Positions 17,382 to 26,101 of a stretch of DNA of 64,000 nt are shown here, piece after piece (position 1 is the first letter of the stretch; every line of letters begins with the position of its first letter). The position numbers and the translations under genes were made by a program. The stretch lies in NCBI RefSeq assembly GCF_004011825.1, contig NZ_RKLO01000001.1, positions 271,575 through 335,574 of the forward strand, written 5' to 3'. A model generated the notes under the pieces. It saw nothing but the letters and a program-made list of their open reading frames with translations. It was not told where the DNA came from and ran no database searches. This DNA comes from Rhodococcus xishaensis (GTDB lineage: Bacteria; Actinomycetota; Actinomycetes; Mycobacteriales; Mycobacteriaceae).

Positions 17382-19544
17382 ATGCCAGCGGACGCCACCC
17401 CGGAGAACCAAGCGACCCGGCTCGACGGGGGATTGGATCCGCAACAGAAGGCGGCGGTACTCGCCCCGCGCGGCCCGGTTTGTGTGCTCGCCGGCGCCGG
17501 GACCGGCAAGACCCGGACCATCACGCGCCGTATCGCGCATCTCGTCGCGAACGGTCACGTCTCGGCGGGTCAGGTTCTCGCGGTCACGTTCACGGCCCGC
17601 GCCGCCGGGGAGATGCGCGGCCGGCTTCGTGCCCTTGGCATCGGGGGCGGCGGCCCGCAGGTGCAGGCCCGCACGTTTCACGCCGCGGCATTGCGGCAGC
17701 TGAAGTACTTCTGGCCGCAAGTGGTCGGTGACACTCAATGGCGTCTGCTCGACCGTAAGTTCGCGCTCGTCGGACAGGCAGCGAACCGGGTGGGCCTGCC
17801 GACAACCACCGAGAGCATCCGCGACCTCGCTGGCGAGATCGAGTGGGCCAAGAGCTCGCTCGTCGCGCCCGAGGACTACCCGGCCACCGCGGCGCGGGCT
17901 CGCCGGGATGTCCCGGCCGACGCCGAGAAGGTTGCCGCCGTCTACGACGGCTACCAGGCACTCAAGACCAGCGATCCCGACGGCATCCTGCTGGACTTCG
18001 ACGACCTGCTGCTGCACACCGCGATCGCGCTCGAGGACAATGCCGCGGTCGCCGAGGAGTTCCGTGACCGCTACCGCTGCTTTGTCGTAGACGAGTACCA
18101 GGACGTCACCCCGCTGCAGCAACGCGTGCTGAACGCGTGGATCGGCGATCGCGACGATCTGACCGTCGTCGGTGACGCCAACCAGACCATCTACTCGTTC
18201 ACCGGCGCCACGCCGAGGTATCTGCTGGACTTCTCACGCCGGTTCCCGGACGCGACCGTCGTCCGGCTCGAGCGGGACTACCGGTCCTCTCCTGAGGTCG
18301 TGTCGCTGGCCAACCGGGTGATCGGCGCCGCCCGCGGGCGCATCGCCGGGACGCGGCTGCAGCTGGTCGGGCAGCGACCGTCCGGACCCGAGCCGACGTT
18401 CGCCGAGTACGACGACGAGCCTGCCGAGGCCGGAGCCGTCGCCAAGCAGATCAGCAAGCTCATCGGCCAGGGAGTCGAGCCGTCCGAGATCGCGGTGCTG
18501 TACCGGATCAACGCACAGTCGGAGGTCCATGAGCAGGCACTGACCCAGGCCGGCATCCCCTACCAGGTGCGCGGCGGCGAGGGCTTCTTCACCCGCCAAG
18601 AGGTGCGCCAGGCCGTCACCGCGCTCCGACAGGTCGCGGGCCGCGACGACCTGCCCGACGGCGCCGACACCGGCGAGGCCTTGGTGACACTGGTGCGTGC
18701 GGCGCTGGTCCCGCTGGGGCTGACTGAGACCGAGCCCGCCGGTGTGCAGGCCCGCGAACGGTGGAATTCGCTCACTGCGCTGATCGCGCTCACCGAGGAA
18801 CTGCTCTCCCACGACCCACTCCTGACCCTGAACGGGCTGCTGGGTGAACTGGCCGCACGATCCGAGGCGCGGCATCCACCGGTCGTGCAGGGTGTCACGC
18901 TTGCCTCGCTGCATGCCGCGAAGGGCCTCGAGTGGGACGCGGTGTTCCTCGTCGGAGTCACCGAGGGCACGCTGCCGATCGCGCACGTCCTCGGCGACTC
19001 CAACTCGTCCGGTGACGAGGCGGGGATCGAGGAGGAACGCCGCCTGTTCTATGTCGGGGTGACGCGTGCCCGCGAGCACCTGGCCTTGTCCTGGGCGCTC
19101 GCCCGTACCGAGGGCGGGCGTAAGACGCGGCGCCGGTCGCGATTCTTGAACGGCCTGATCCCTGACGACTCACCGGCGTCACGGATCGCCAAGCCCGCCC
19201 GTTCCAAACGGCAGCCTCCGCGATGCCGAGTGTGTGGGAAGCAACTGATGGGGGCGACGGCGACCATGCTCGGTCGGTGCGAGCAGTGCCCGTCGAATCT
19301 CGACGTCGAGTTGTTCGAGGCGCTCAAACAGTGGCGCCGGGAGCGGTCCCGCGAGATGAAGGTGCCCGCCTACGTTGTGTTCAGCGACAACACTCTGACC
19401 GCCATCGCCGAGCAGCAACCGCAGGACGAACGGGCACTCGTCGCGATCCCCGGTATCGGCGCGAAGAAGCTCGAACAGTACGGCGCCGATGTCCTGGCGG
19501 TGGTGCGCGGCGAGCGCGTTGCGCAGACTCTGGATCTGACCTGA
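17382..19544 (+). CDS. uvrD2: UvrD2, SF1 DNA helicase with HRDC domain
   Basis: A 720-residue UvrD-family helicase. [20 protein letters not shown] (about 35-54) is Walker [17 protein letters not shown] (about 234) Walker [14 protein letters not shown] (about 262) motif [19 protein letters not shown] (about 508) motif V, and [13 protein letters not shown] (about 549) motif VI. Then come CRVCG and CEQCP (about 613-636), the tetracysteine zinc site of UvrD2, and an HRDC domain (about 660-715) with [16 protein letters not shown]. Mycobacterial UvrD2 is essential. The ATG at 17382 follows AGAGGA with 8 nt spacing. It is divergent from mrx1. Confidence 0.93.
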   Translation: MPADATPENQATRLDGGLDPQQKAAVLAPRGPVCVLAGAGTGKTRTITRRIAHLVANGHVSAGQVLAVTFTARAAGEMRGRLRALGIGGGGPQVQARTFHAAALRQLKYFWPQVVGDTQWRLLDRKFALVGQAANRVGLPTTTESIRDLAGEIEWAKSSLVAPEDYPATAARARRDVPADAEKVAAVYDGYQALKTSDPDGILLDFDDLLLHTAIALEDNAAVAEEFRDRYRCFVVDEYQDVTPLQQRVLNAWIGDRDDLTVVGDANQTIYSFTGATPRYLLDFSRRFPDATVVRLERDYRSSPEVVSLANRVIGAARGRIAGTRLQLVGQRPSGPEPTFAEYDDEPAEAGAVAKQISKLIGQGVEPSEIAVLYRINAQSEVHEQALTQAGIPYQVRGGEGFFTRQEVRQAVTALRQVAGRDDLPDGADTGEALVTLVRAALVPLGLTETEPAGVQARERWNSLTALIALTEELLSHDPLLTLNGLLGELAARSEARHPPVVQGVTLASLHAAKGLEWDAVFLVGVTEGTLPIAHVLGDSNSSGDEAGIEEERRLFYVGVTRAREHLALSWALARTEGGRKTRRRSRFLNGLIPDDSPASRIAKPARSKRQPPRCRVCGKQLMGATATMLGRCEQCPSNLDVELFEALKQWRRERSREMKVPAYVVFSDNTLTAIAEQQPQDERALVAIPGIGAKKLEQYGADVLAVVRGERVAQTLDLT

Positions 19545-19570
19545 CCGGCGACCGTCGACAAAACCGCAGG

Positions 19571-19610
19571 TCAAAAATAACTTGTGCGGTCTGTTTGGGT
19601 CCCATACTCT
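19571..19610 (+). promoter_or_regulatory. whiB7 autoregulated promoter
   Basis: TCAAAAATAA (19571-19580) is an A/T block immediately before the -35 box TTGTGC (19582-19587). A 17-bp spacer leads to the -10 box TACTCT (19605-19610). An A/T-rich block touching the -35 box is the known signature of WhiB7-SigA activated promoters, so WhiB7 probably activates its own gene. Confidence 0.75.
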
Positions 19611-19720
19611 AGACCGCACGCCACGGGGAAGCTCGTGTGCGGTGACATGTCCAATACGCGGATACCCGCGCGCTACTCGGCGCCGGTGCTTCGCGACGAC
19701 GCGAAAGGGAGGTGGCAACG

Positions 19721-19903
19721 ATGAACGGCTGGAACGCAACAGCAGCACGTGTATCGGTGCCCGCATGCGCATACCTCCCGGCGACCGAAACGGTCGCCGC
19801 GTCAATTGCGGCGACAACACCGCACGTAAGCCGTCTGCGCGCTGCAGACCAGACGGCAGCCGCATCCGTGGCCCGGAGCAGACACCGAACCACCGTTCGG
19901 TAG
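19721..19903 (+). CDS. whiB7 leader peptide (uORF)
   Basis: A 60-codon reading frame starting MNGWNATAARVSVP, preceded by a strong GGGAGG site (19707-19712). It stops 21 nt before the terminator-like hairpin at 19925. It is rich in Ala, Thr and Arg with no resemblance to a folded domain. Its likely role is to couple ribosome progress to the fold of the downstream RNA, so that translation stress lets RNA polymerase pass the terminator and make whiB7. Position, ribosome binding site and hairpins support this; the peptide sequence itself does not. Confidence 0.6.
   Translation: MNGWNATAARVSVPACAYLPATETVAASIAATTPHVSRLRAADQTAAASVARSRHRTTVR
19830..19857 (+). promoter_or_regulatory. hairpin within the whiB7 leader frame
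   Basis: GCCGTCTG (19830-19837) pairs perfectly with CAGACGGC (19850-19857) across a 12-nt loop. It lies inside the uORF, where a translating ribosome would melt it, and may be the pause or anti-terminator partner. Confidence 0.5.
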
Positions 19904-19923
19904 ACACTCCACCTGTCCCCTCG

Positions 19924-19955
19924 AGGCCACGGATCGCAGCAGCGAACCGTGGCCT
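19924..19955 (+). terminator. whiB7 leader attenuator hairpin
   Basis: AGGCCACGG (19924-19932) pairs with CCGTGGCCT (19947-19955) across 14 nt, followed by TCGTGTTT. This is a 9-bp stem with a short U-rich tail, 20 nt after the leader frame stop and about 105 nt before whiB7. Confidence 0.65.
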
Positions 19956-20060
19956 TCGTGTTTCGAGCCCCATTGCTCCAGGCACTCGACCGCGGTTCGC
20001 CCCGAACCTCGAACCCGGCACGAACCATGAGCCAACCGCTCGAAACGACAAGGAGAAGAC

Positions 20061-20414
20061 GTGTCTACCGTGACATGCCGAGTACGCAACATGAACCATG
20101 CCGTCACCGACGGACTGGGAGTCGTCCGCTCGGCACGCCGGGAACTGCCCTGCCGGGCCGGAGACAACCCCGACCTGTGGTTTGCTGACACCCCAGCGGA
20201 TCTCGAACGCGCCAAGGAACTGTGCGGGGCATGCCCGATCCGCAGTCGATGCCTGACCGCGGCGCTCGATCGGGCAGAGCCGTGGGGAGTGTGGGGTGGC
20301 GAGATCTTCGACCAGGGTGTCGTGATCGCCCGCAAGCGGCCACGCGGCCGGCCACGAAAGAGCCCAGCGCCTGCTGTGAGCGCGGGGAAGGAAAAAACCT
20401 GGGTGTGCGCCTAG
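20061..20414 (+). CDS. whiB7: WhiB7, Fe-S transcription activator of intrinsic drug resistance
   Basis: A 117-residue WhiB-family protein. Four cysteines for the [4Fe-4S] cluster are in LPCRAGD (about 30) and LCGACPIRSRC (about 54-64). The GVWGGE turn (about 75-80) contacts SigA. The C-terminal AT-hook RGRPRK (about 95-100) binds the minor groove of A/T-rich promoter DNA and separates WhiB7 from other WhiB proteins. Expression rises with ribosome-targeting antibiotics in relatives. The GTG start is 5 nt after AAGGAG; an internal ATG at 20091 is a weaker alternative. The leader suggests attenuation plus autoactivation. Confidence 0.95.
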   Translation: MSTVTCRVRNMNHAVTDGLGVVRSARRELPCRAGDNPDLWFADTPADLERAKELCGACPIRSRCLTAALDRAEPWGVWGGEIFDQGVVIARKRPRGRPRKSPAPAVSAGKEKTWVCA

Positions 20415-20435
20415 CGTGCCATTCGATGATTGGCC

Positions 20436-21779
20436 CTACGCGCCGTCGAGGCCCTCGAGTCCGGTGTCGTCTTCGGCAAATCCCGGAAGCCACTGGGTGA
20501 GGATCTTCATGTACGGCGCGTAGGCGTCGAGTTGTGCGCAGATGCCGACCGACCCGAGCAGCACACGGAAGATCATCAGGTACTCGGGGGGCAGGCTGAG
20601 GGCACGGGCCGTCCGAAAGCGTGCGCTCGAGAAGTCGGTTGCGGTGCCCGCGGCCTTCTGCAGCCACGCGCGTGTGAAGTGGAATGACTCGGTGCGGATC
20701 GGATCCGTGAACGGACGCAGGTAGTCGGCGATCTCCTGATCGGTGACAGTTCGGCCCGGAAGGACGAAACCGTTGTCCCGCAACAACTCCGTGAGCTCGT
20801 CGTAGCGCTCCTCGAGGTTCAACCGCACCATGCGGCCCAGTACCGCAGGCAGCCCGTTCGGCATGGGGGCGGTTGCCCCGAAGTCGATGATGCCGAGGCG
20901 GCCGTTGTCGTCCAGCATGAAGTTGCCGGGGTGCGGATCGCAGTGCAGCAGCCCGGCGCGGGCGGGAGAGACGAAGTGGAACTCCGCGAGCAACGCGCCC
21001 GCGGTGTTGCGTTGTTCGATGGAGCCTCTGGTGATGATCTCGGACAGCGGCGTCGCCGTCATCCACTCGGTGACGACCACTTTGGGGGCGCTCGCCACGA
21101 CTCGGGGCACGACGAACTTCGGGTCACCGGCAAAGGTCTTCGCGAAGGCGCGCTGGTTATCGGCTTCGATCCGGTAGTCCAGTTCGTCCTCGGTACGGGC
21201 GCTCAGTTCATCGAGGATGGGCTTGACGTCGGTGCCTGCCAGCGCGGAAGCGAACACTCCCGCGAACCGGGACAGCGTCTTGAGGTCTGCGCGCAGGGCC
21301 TCGTCGGCGCCGGGGTACTGGACCTTGACAGCCACCTCCCGGCCGTCCGACCACACGGCCCGATGCACCTGACCGATGCTGGCCGACGCGGTGGGGGTGT
21401 CGTCGAAGTCGGCGAACCGTTCGCGCCACCGGGTGCCCAGCTGCTGGTCGAGCACTCGGTACACCTGCTTGGCGGGCAGCGGCGGTGCCTCGGCCTGCAG
21501 TTTGGTCAGCGCCTCCCGGTACGGCTCGGCGAACTCCTCGGGAACCGCGGCTTCCATCACGCTGAGGGCCTGTCCGAGCTTCATCGCGCCGCCCTTGAGT
21601 TCGCCGAGCACGGAGAACAGCTGTTCGGCGGCCCTCGTGGTCAGCTGGGCGTCGATCACGTCGCCGTCGGCACCGGCCAGCTTCTTCCCGAAGCCCATCG
21701 CGGCCCGTCCTGCGATGCCCAGCGGGATGCTCGCGAGCTTGGCGGTGCGGGCAGTGCTTCTGCGAGGGATGTCGGACAC
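20436..21779 (-). CDS. ABC1/AarF (UbiB-family) atypical kinase
   Basis: A 447-residue UbiB-family protein. The defining KxGQ motif is in GGAMKLGQALSVMEA (about 63-77), the alanine-rich nucleotide loop is TASASIGQVHRA (about 129-140), VAVKVQYPG (about 149) holds the kinase-like lysine, and HCDPHPGNFMLDDNGRLGII-DFG (about 280-302) has the catalytic-loop Asp and DFG. No quinone-pathway genes are near. The M. tuberculosis counterpart beside whiB7 (Rv3197) is, as I recall, in the WhiB7 regulon and linked to macrolide tolerance. It starts at GTG and is convergent with whiB7, with 21 bp between stops. Confidence 0.9.
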   Translation of the reverse strand: MSDIPRRSTARTAKLASIPLGIAGRAAMGFGKKLAGADGDVIDAQLTTRAAEQLFSVLGELKGGAMKLGQALSVMEAAVPEEFAEPYREALTKLQAEAPPLPAKQVYRVLDQQLGTRWRERFADFDDTPTASASIGQVHRAVWSDGREVAVKVQYPGADEALRADLKTLSRFAGVFASALAGTDVKPILDELSARTEDELDYRIEADNQRAFAKTFAGDPKFVVPRVVASAPKVVVTEWMTATPLSEIITRGSIEQRNTAGALLAEFHFVSPARAGLLHCDPHPGNFMLDDNGRLGIIDFGATAPMPNGLPAVLGRMVRLNLEERYDELTELLRDNGFVLPGRTVTDQEIADYLRPFTDPIRTESFHFTRAWLQKAAGTATDFSSARFRTARALSLPPEYLMIFRVLLGSVGICAQLDAYAPYMKILTQWLPGFAEDDTGLEGLDGA

Positions 21780-21786
21780 GAGACCA

Positions 21787-22710
21787 TCATGACGGAAGAT
21801 TTGTGGGTTCGTCCAAGAACATTTTCGATCGTGAGCAGGCGCACCGAGGGTTGCGCGGCCACGGCCGGACCGCTAGACGGTGCGTGTCCAGGTCGAGCTC
21901 GAGGGTCGCGTCGAGGCTTGCGGGTGCCGGGCGGGCCACCCCGGACAGCACCTTTTCGAGCTGTCCGAGCGCGACCGCCGCGGTGGCCATGACGGCGGCC
22001 GGGCCGGCGTGGCCCACCCTGCCCAGCAACTGCGCGGCGACGTGCGGCCACTCCTCGTCCGCCGCGCACCGCGTGAGGTCGGCACATCGCAGGCAACTGG
22101 TGCGGCCGGGCAGCACCAGTGGTCCGACGACACCGCGGCCATCGCGCAGGCGAACCTGCAGGTGTGGTGTCCTAGCGGTGAACAGGGCGTCGACCAGCTG
22201 CGGGTCTGCGACGAGTTCGTCCGTGAGGACCACGCACATGCTGTTCCACCGAGTGACGTCGGTGTCGGTGGTGAAGTGGGTCGACCGCGTGACCCGTACC
22301 GGTGCTCCGGCCAGACCGTCGGCGATCGCGTCGGCGAGCGGCCCGCGACCGTGAATCCGGACGGTGCGAGACGCATCTGTGGGCGTCGGGGCCGACCGCA
22401 CAAGCCCCGCCTCGTCGAGTTCACTGAGCAGCGTGGACATGTCGGTGGGGCTGATCCCGTGCTCGATGGCCCGCCAGACCGCGGTGGGGCGGGAAGTCCG
22501 GCCGTCGAGGAGTTGCAGCGCCGCCACCAACGACTCCGTGTCCACACCGGCGGGAGGTGTGAGGATCAGGGCGGTGTCCGGGTCCCAGCCGATCTGGACA
22601 CGTCCGCTGGGCCGAATCAGAACGGGGCGGCGCGGATCCAATGTCGGATGGTGGACCCGTCTCGAGGTTTGCAGTGTCGCGGATCGCAGTGTCGAGGATT
22701 CTCGGGTCAT
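21787..22710 (-). CDS. orphan TOMM-cyclodehydratase-like protein (RRE plus E1-like fold, Rv3196-like)
   Basis: A 307-residue protein. The first ~100 residues look like a winged-helix peptide-recognition element (VQIGWDPDTALIL, then VWRAIEHG and LLSELDEAGLVRS). The middle has a weak Rossmann-like segment (HGRGPLADAIADGLAGAPV). The C-terminal half matches E1-like cyclodehydratase docking proteins: LVLPGRTSCLRCADLTR (CxxC, about 197-213), AVMATAAVALGQLEKVL, and PRNPRCACS, where HPxCGC is usual. These cysteines probably bind one zinc. No YcaO enzyme, precursor peptide or transporter is nearby, so the annotation 'TOMM leader-binding' describes fold, not pathway. ATG 22710 gives an N-terminus typical of its relatives. 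Confidence 0.7.
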   Translation of the reverse strand: MTRESSTLRSATLQTSRRVHHPTLDPRRPVLIRPSGRVQIGWDPDTALILTPPAGVDTESLVAALQLLDGRTSRPTAVWRAIEHGISPTDMSTLLSELDEAGLVRSAPTPTDASRTVRIHGRGPLADAIADGLAGAPVRVTRSTHFTTDTDVTRWNSMCVVLTDELVADPQLVDALFTARTPHLQVRLRDGRGVVGPLVLPGRTSCLRCADLTRCAADEEWPHVAAQLLGRVGHAGPAAVMATAAVALGQLEKVLSGVARPAPASLDATLELDLDTHRLAVRPWPRNPRCACSRSKMFLDEPTNLPS

Positions 22711-22867
22711 GCCTCGACGATTGCACCCCGAGTCCGCCCGAACCGCCCGGCCGCCCCGCTTGTCCACAGGAATACAGGCCCTGTGACGTGCAGTTTCGGC
22801 TATGCATGGAGGTTGGTTCGCCGCTAGTCGTGCAGCCGCTCGTCGTGCAGGTGCCGAAGGGGCCCGT

Positions 22868-22873
22868 TAGCGT
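22868..22873 (+). promoter_or_regulatory. leaderless promoter -10 box for the YgjP-like gene
   Basis: TAGCGT lies 8 nt before the GTG at 22882, with no ribosome binding site. Confidence 0.55.
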
Positions 22874-22881
22874 GGGTCCCC

Positions 22882-23484
22882 GTGACTGGCACCCGGACCT
22901 CCGACAGTGGCCGCCCCGAGGTGGAGATTCGCCGCAGCGCGCGGCGCAAGCGCACCGTCAGCGCGCGCCGCGAGGGGGACAAGGTGGTAGTGCTGATGCC
23001 AACCGGCCTGTCGAGGCAGGCGGAGACCGATCTGGTTGCGGAGATGATCGGGAAGCTCGAGCGCGCCGACCAGCGTGCCGCAGCACGCGCCGAATGCAGC
23101 GACGTCGAACTGGCGGACCGCGCCGCACGCCTCTCGGCGCGGTGGCTGGATGATGCCGCCACGCCGACGTCAGTGCGGTGGGTGCCGTCGATGCGAACGC
23201 GCTGGGCGTCGTGTACTCCGGCCGACGGCACCATCCGCGTCAGCGAGGTGCTGCGGACGGTGCCGTCATACGTCCTTGACTACGTGCTGGTCCACGAGCT
23301 CGTGCACTTGTACGTTGCCGGCGGTCACGACGAACGGTTCTGGCAGGAGGTGCGTCGCTATCCGAAGACCGAGCGGGCGATTGGCTACCTCGAGGCGTAC
23401 TCCGTCGTGACACGCCAGCCGGATTTGGCCGACATGACAGCCCGCGACTGTGCGGACAGCGAAGACACAGCAACTACCGGTTAG
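22882..23484 (+). CDS. YgjP/SprT-like (DUF45) zinc metallopeptidase
   Basis: A 200-residue protein of the DUF45 metal-dependent hydrolase family. The zinc-binding helix is VHELVHLYVAGGHDERFWQE (about 137-156): HELVH gives two His ligands and HDERFW the third. Upstream, RTRWASC (about 104-110) is the conserved RWGSC-like strand of this family. The N-terminus RRSARRKRTVSARREGD is basic. The target is unknown; distant SprT relatives cut protein-DNA crosslinks, which would suit the repair-gene context, but that is inference. It is divergent from the cyclodehydratase-like gene and convergent with the next gene, overlapping it by 4 nt. Confidence 0.85.
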   Translation: MTGTRTSDSGRPEVEIRRSARRKRTVSARREGDKVVVLMPTGLSRQAETDLVAEMIGKLERADQRAAARAECSDVELADRAARLSARWLDDAATPTSVRWVPSMRTRWASCTPADGTIRVSEVLRTVPSYVLDYVLVHELVHLYVAGGHDERFWQEVRRYPKTERAIGYLEAYSVVTRQPDLADMTARDCADSEDTATTG

Positions 23485-24914
23485 TCGGCAGCTTCCGGCC
23501 CAGCGTCGGGGTCGTCGCCCTCGCGGTTCTTCTCCTCACGCTCACGGGCTTCGATCTGCTCGAGCTGCGCGATCGGATCGTGGAAGGTGCTCGCGTCGCC
23601 GCCGACGACCCGGTCGACGAATGCCGCCGGATTGTCCAGGTCCGAAGAGTCGGGCAGCAGGTCGGGGTGCGACCACACACCGTCTCGGGCATCGATGCCG
23701 GTATCTGTCGTGAGTCGCCGCCACAGCTGCGCGGCCTCGCGCACCTTGCGGGGGCGCAGCTCGAGGCCGACGAGGGTTGCGAAGGTCTGCTCCGCCGGTC
23801 CACCCGTCGCACGCCGGCGGCGCAGCGTCTCGGACAGAGCCGCTACGCCAGGCAGACGGTCACCGAGCGCCTCGGAAACGACGGTCTCCACCCAGCCCTC
23901 GACGAGTGCGAGCAGTGTCTCGAGCCGTTCGAGAGCCTGCTTCTGTTCTGGTGTGGTCTGCGGTTCGAACGCGCCCTGCTGCAGGATCTGCTCGATCTTG
24001 GACGGGTCGGTCAGCGCGGAGGGGTCGAGGCCCTGCGCGGCCTCCTCGATCGCGGAGAAGTCCATTCGGATGCCGCGCGCGTAGTCCTCGACGGTGGAGA
24101 GCAGGCGCTGCCGCAGCCACGGAACATGGCTGTACAGGCGCTGATAGGCGGCCTCGCGGGCCGCGATGAACACGAGCACCTCGCGGTGTGACTGCTCGAG
24201 GCCCTCGGTGAACTCTTCGATTGCGGCCGGCAGCAACGCGGCGGTGCCGGCGGGACCCAGCGGCAGTCCGATGTCGGTGGAGGTGAGTACCTCCTTAGAC
24301 AGCTGGCCCAGCGCCTGGCCGAGTTGGGAACCGAACGTGAGGCCACCCATCTGGGTGAGCATCCCCGTCATCGGCCCCAGCATGCTGCGGGCCTCCTCGG
24401 GGAGCCCCTGCACCCACATGCCGGACACCTGCTGGGCGACCGGGTCGCACAGGCGCTTCCAGGTGTCGAGGGTGCCGTCGAGCCAGTCGTTCGGGGTCCA
24501 GGCGAGGGTGCGCGTCGCACCGGCCGGGAGCGTCGTCGCGCCGTCGAGCCACAGTTCTGCCAGGCGGGCAGCGTCGGTGACCGCCGAAGCGGTGCTCTCG
24601 GTGATCGGCGTTACCGAGCCGATCTGCTGCCGGGCGAGATTCTTTGCGACGTCGTAGTTGACAGGGCCGGACTGGCCACCCTGACCCATCGCGCTACCCA
24701 TTCCGCTGAGCATCTGACCGAACTGGGTGAGCATCTGGCCGAGGGCCGCCGGGTCGAAGCCTCCGCCGCCCGTCCCGCCGGAACCGCCGAGACCGAAGGC
24801 GCTGGGATCGAAGCCGAATGGTTGGCCGGATGCTCCGCCCTCTTCCCGGCCCGCGTCCTTCTTACGGTCGGGGTCGTCGTCGGCGTTGGAGAAACCGAAG
24901 GGCAGATCACTCAT
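23481..24914 (-). CDS. DUF2342 zinc-dependent metalloprotease-like protein (Rv3195-like)
   Basis: A 477-residue actinobacterial protein. The first ~85 residues are low-complexity and rich in Gly, Phe and Gln (GQPFGFDPSAFGLGGSGG). The folded part holds SHREVLVFIAAREAAYQRLY and SHVPWLRQRLLSTVEDYARG (about 246-285), the signature of the DUF2342 putative-hydrolase/F420-associated family, annotated as zinc-dependent metalloproteases. The C-terminal tail is strongly acidic. Function is unproven. A TACCGT box 6 nt before the ATG on the minus strand suggests a leaderless transcript, divergent from the protease gene. Confidence 0.8.
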   Translation of the reverse strand: MSDLPFGFSNADDDPDRKKDAGREEGGASGQPFGFDPSAFGLGGSGGTGGGGFDPAALGQMLTQFGQMLSGMGSAMGQGGQSGPVNYDVAKNLARQQIGSVTPITESTASAVTDAARLAELWLDGATTLPAGATRTLAWTPNDWLDGTLDTWKRLCDPVAQQVSGMWVQGLPEEARSMLGPMTGMLTQMGGLTFGSQLGQALGQLSKEVLTSTDIGLPLGPAGTAALLPAAIEEFTEGLEQSHREVLVFIAAREAAYQRLYSHVPWLRQRLLSTVEDYARGIRMDFSAIEEAAQGLDPSALTDPSKIEQILQQGAFEPQTTPEQKQALERLETLLALVEGWVETVVSEALGDRLPGVAALSETLRRRRATGGPAEQTFATLVGLELRPRKVREAAQLWRRLTTDTGIDARDGVWSHPDLLPDSSDLDNPAAFVDRVVGGDASTFHDPIAQLEQIEAREREEKNREGDDPDAGPEAAD

Positions 24915-24920
24915 AGTTCA

Positions 24921-24926
24921 ACGGTA
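24921..24926 (-). promoter_or_regulatory. leaderless promoter -10 box for the DUF2342 gene
   Basis: On the minus strand TACCGT lies 6 nt before the ATG at 24914, without a ribosome binding site. Confidence 0.55.
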
Positions 24927-25023
24927 CAAGGCCCAGCGTGTCATGGCCCGTTCGGTGATCACGCTGGCGGCGAACACTGCCCGGGGTGAGTGAGCGTCCG
25001 ACCGGGTGCCGTCCGCGGCGCTC

Positions 25024-25029
25024 TATCCT
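25024..25029 (+). promoter_or_regulatory. leaderless promoter -10 box for the YlbL-type protease
   Basis: TATCCT lies 7 nt before the GTG at 25037, without a ribosome binding site. Confidence 0.6.
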
Positions 25030-25036
25030 TGGCCTG

Positions 25037-26074
25037 GTGAACCGACGAATGGTGACCCTGCTGGCAGCGTTGGCTCCGGTCGTGGCCCTGGGAGTGCTGG
25101 GAACAACGGTGAAGGTGCCGTTCGTCGCGCTCGGCCCCGGTCCGACCTTCAACACGCTCGGTGAGGTCGACGGTAAGCCGGTTGTCGATATCGAAGGAAC
25201 CCAGGTCGACCCGACGAGCGGCAACCTCAACATGACGACCGTGGCGGTGCGTGACCAATTGACGTTGTTCGACGCTCTCGGATTGTGGTCGAGCGGACGC
25301 CAGGGTCTGGTACCTCGCGAGGAGGTGTATCCGCCGCAGAAGTCGAAGGACGAGGTCCAGGAGGAGAACTCGGCGCAGTTCGAGAGTTCCGAGAACAGCG
25401 CCGAACTGGCGGCGCTGCGATACCTCGATATGCCGGTGGCGCTGGAGCTGACGTCTGTGGGCCAGGATGGACCCGCGGCATCGGTACTGCGGGACGGGGA
25501 CTTTCTGCTACGGGTGAACGGAACACCCGTCGACACCCTCGAGGGTCTGCTCGAGGTTGTCGGCGCGGAAGCCCCGGGCACGACCGTGCCGGTCACCTAC
25601 CGCCGCGACGGCGTCGAGTCGACCGCACCGATCACTCTCGGTTCCCGAGCCGACGTCGATGGCGGACAGGACGCGGGCAAGGGCTACCTGGGAGTCACCG
25701 CCAAGGAAACGCCAGATGTGCCGTTCACGATTGCCTTCAACCTCGCCGACATCGGCGGACCCTCGGCGGGATTGATGTTCAGTCTTGCCGTTGTCGACAA
25801 ACTGAGCCCTGGTGAGCTCAATGGAGGCCAATTCGTCGCGGGCACCGGCACGATCGACCCCGAGGGCAATGTAGGACCGATTGGCGGGATCCCCTACAAG
25901 ATGATCGCTGCCGAGGAGGCGGGCGCGAGCACGTTCCTGGTCCCGTCGGAGAACTGCGACGAGGCACGAGCGAACCAGCCCGACGGCCTCGATTTGGTGA
26001 GGGTCGAGACGCTGAACGGCGCGATCGACGCTCTCGACGCGATGAACGCGGGTGCATCCGCACCCAGCTGCTAG
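25037..26074 (+). CDS. YlbL-type PDZ-Lon membrane protease (Rv3194c-like)
   Basis: A 345-residue protein with one N-terminal membrane anchor (TLLAALAPVVALGVLG, about 6-21), then an extracytoplasmic region. A PDZ domain lies at about 135-215 (SVGQDGPAASVLRDGDFLLR). The C-terminal Lon-type protease domain has the Ser/Lys dyad: GGPSAGLMFSLAVVD (Ser near 243) and GIPYKMIAAEEAG (Lys near 288). It probably cuts membrane or secreted proteins outside the cytoplasm. The GTG at 25037 is chosen for the TATCCT box 7 nt upstream and the position of the anchor. Confidence 0.9.
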   Translation: MNRRMVTLLAALAPVVALGVLGTTVKVPFVALGPGPTFNTLGEVDGKPVVDIEGTQVDPTSGNLNMTTVAVRDQLTLFDALGLWSSGRQGLVPREEVYPPQKSKDEVQEENSAQFESSENSAELAALRYLDMPVALELTSVGQDGPAASVLRDGDFLLRVNGTPVDTLEGLLEVVGAEAPGTTVPVTYRRDGVESTAPITLGSRADVDGGQDAGKGYLGVTAKETPDVPFTIAFNLADIGGPSAGLMFSLAVVDKLSPGELNGGQFVAGTGTIDPEGNVGPIGGIPYKMIAAEEAGASTFLVPSENCDEARANQPDGLDLVRVETLNGAIDALDAMNAGASAPSC

Positions 26075-26101
26075 CAGGCCTCCGGTCAGTCCTGCGTCTT
26101 G

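Larger units (their letters stand above)
19545..20060. other. whiB7 leader region (516 nt)
   Basis: This long untranslated stretch between uvrD2 and whiB7 holds an AT-rich WhiB7-type promoter (19571-19610), a leader reading frame (19721-19903), a hairpin inside that frame (19830-19857), a terminator-like hairpin (19925-19955), and a distal pairing GTTTCGAG (19960-19967) with CTCGAAAC (20039-20046) next to the whiB7 ribosome binding site. The order matches the attenuated leaders known for whiB7 in mycobacteria. Confidence 0.75.

Noticed and set aside
19582-20073. 163-codon + strand frame covering the whole whiB7 leader
   Set aside because: It is Arg/Pro-rich without domain features. The strong RBS belongs to the other frame starting at 19721.
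20104-21066. 320-codon minus-strand frame across whiB7 and the ABC1 kinase 3' end
   Set aside because: It overlaps two well-supported genes and reads as a basic out-of-frame translation.
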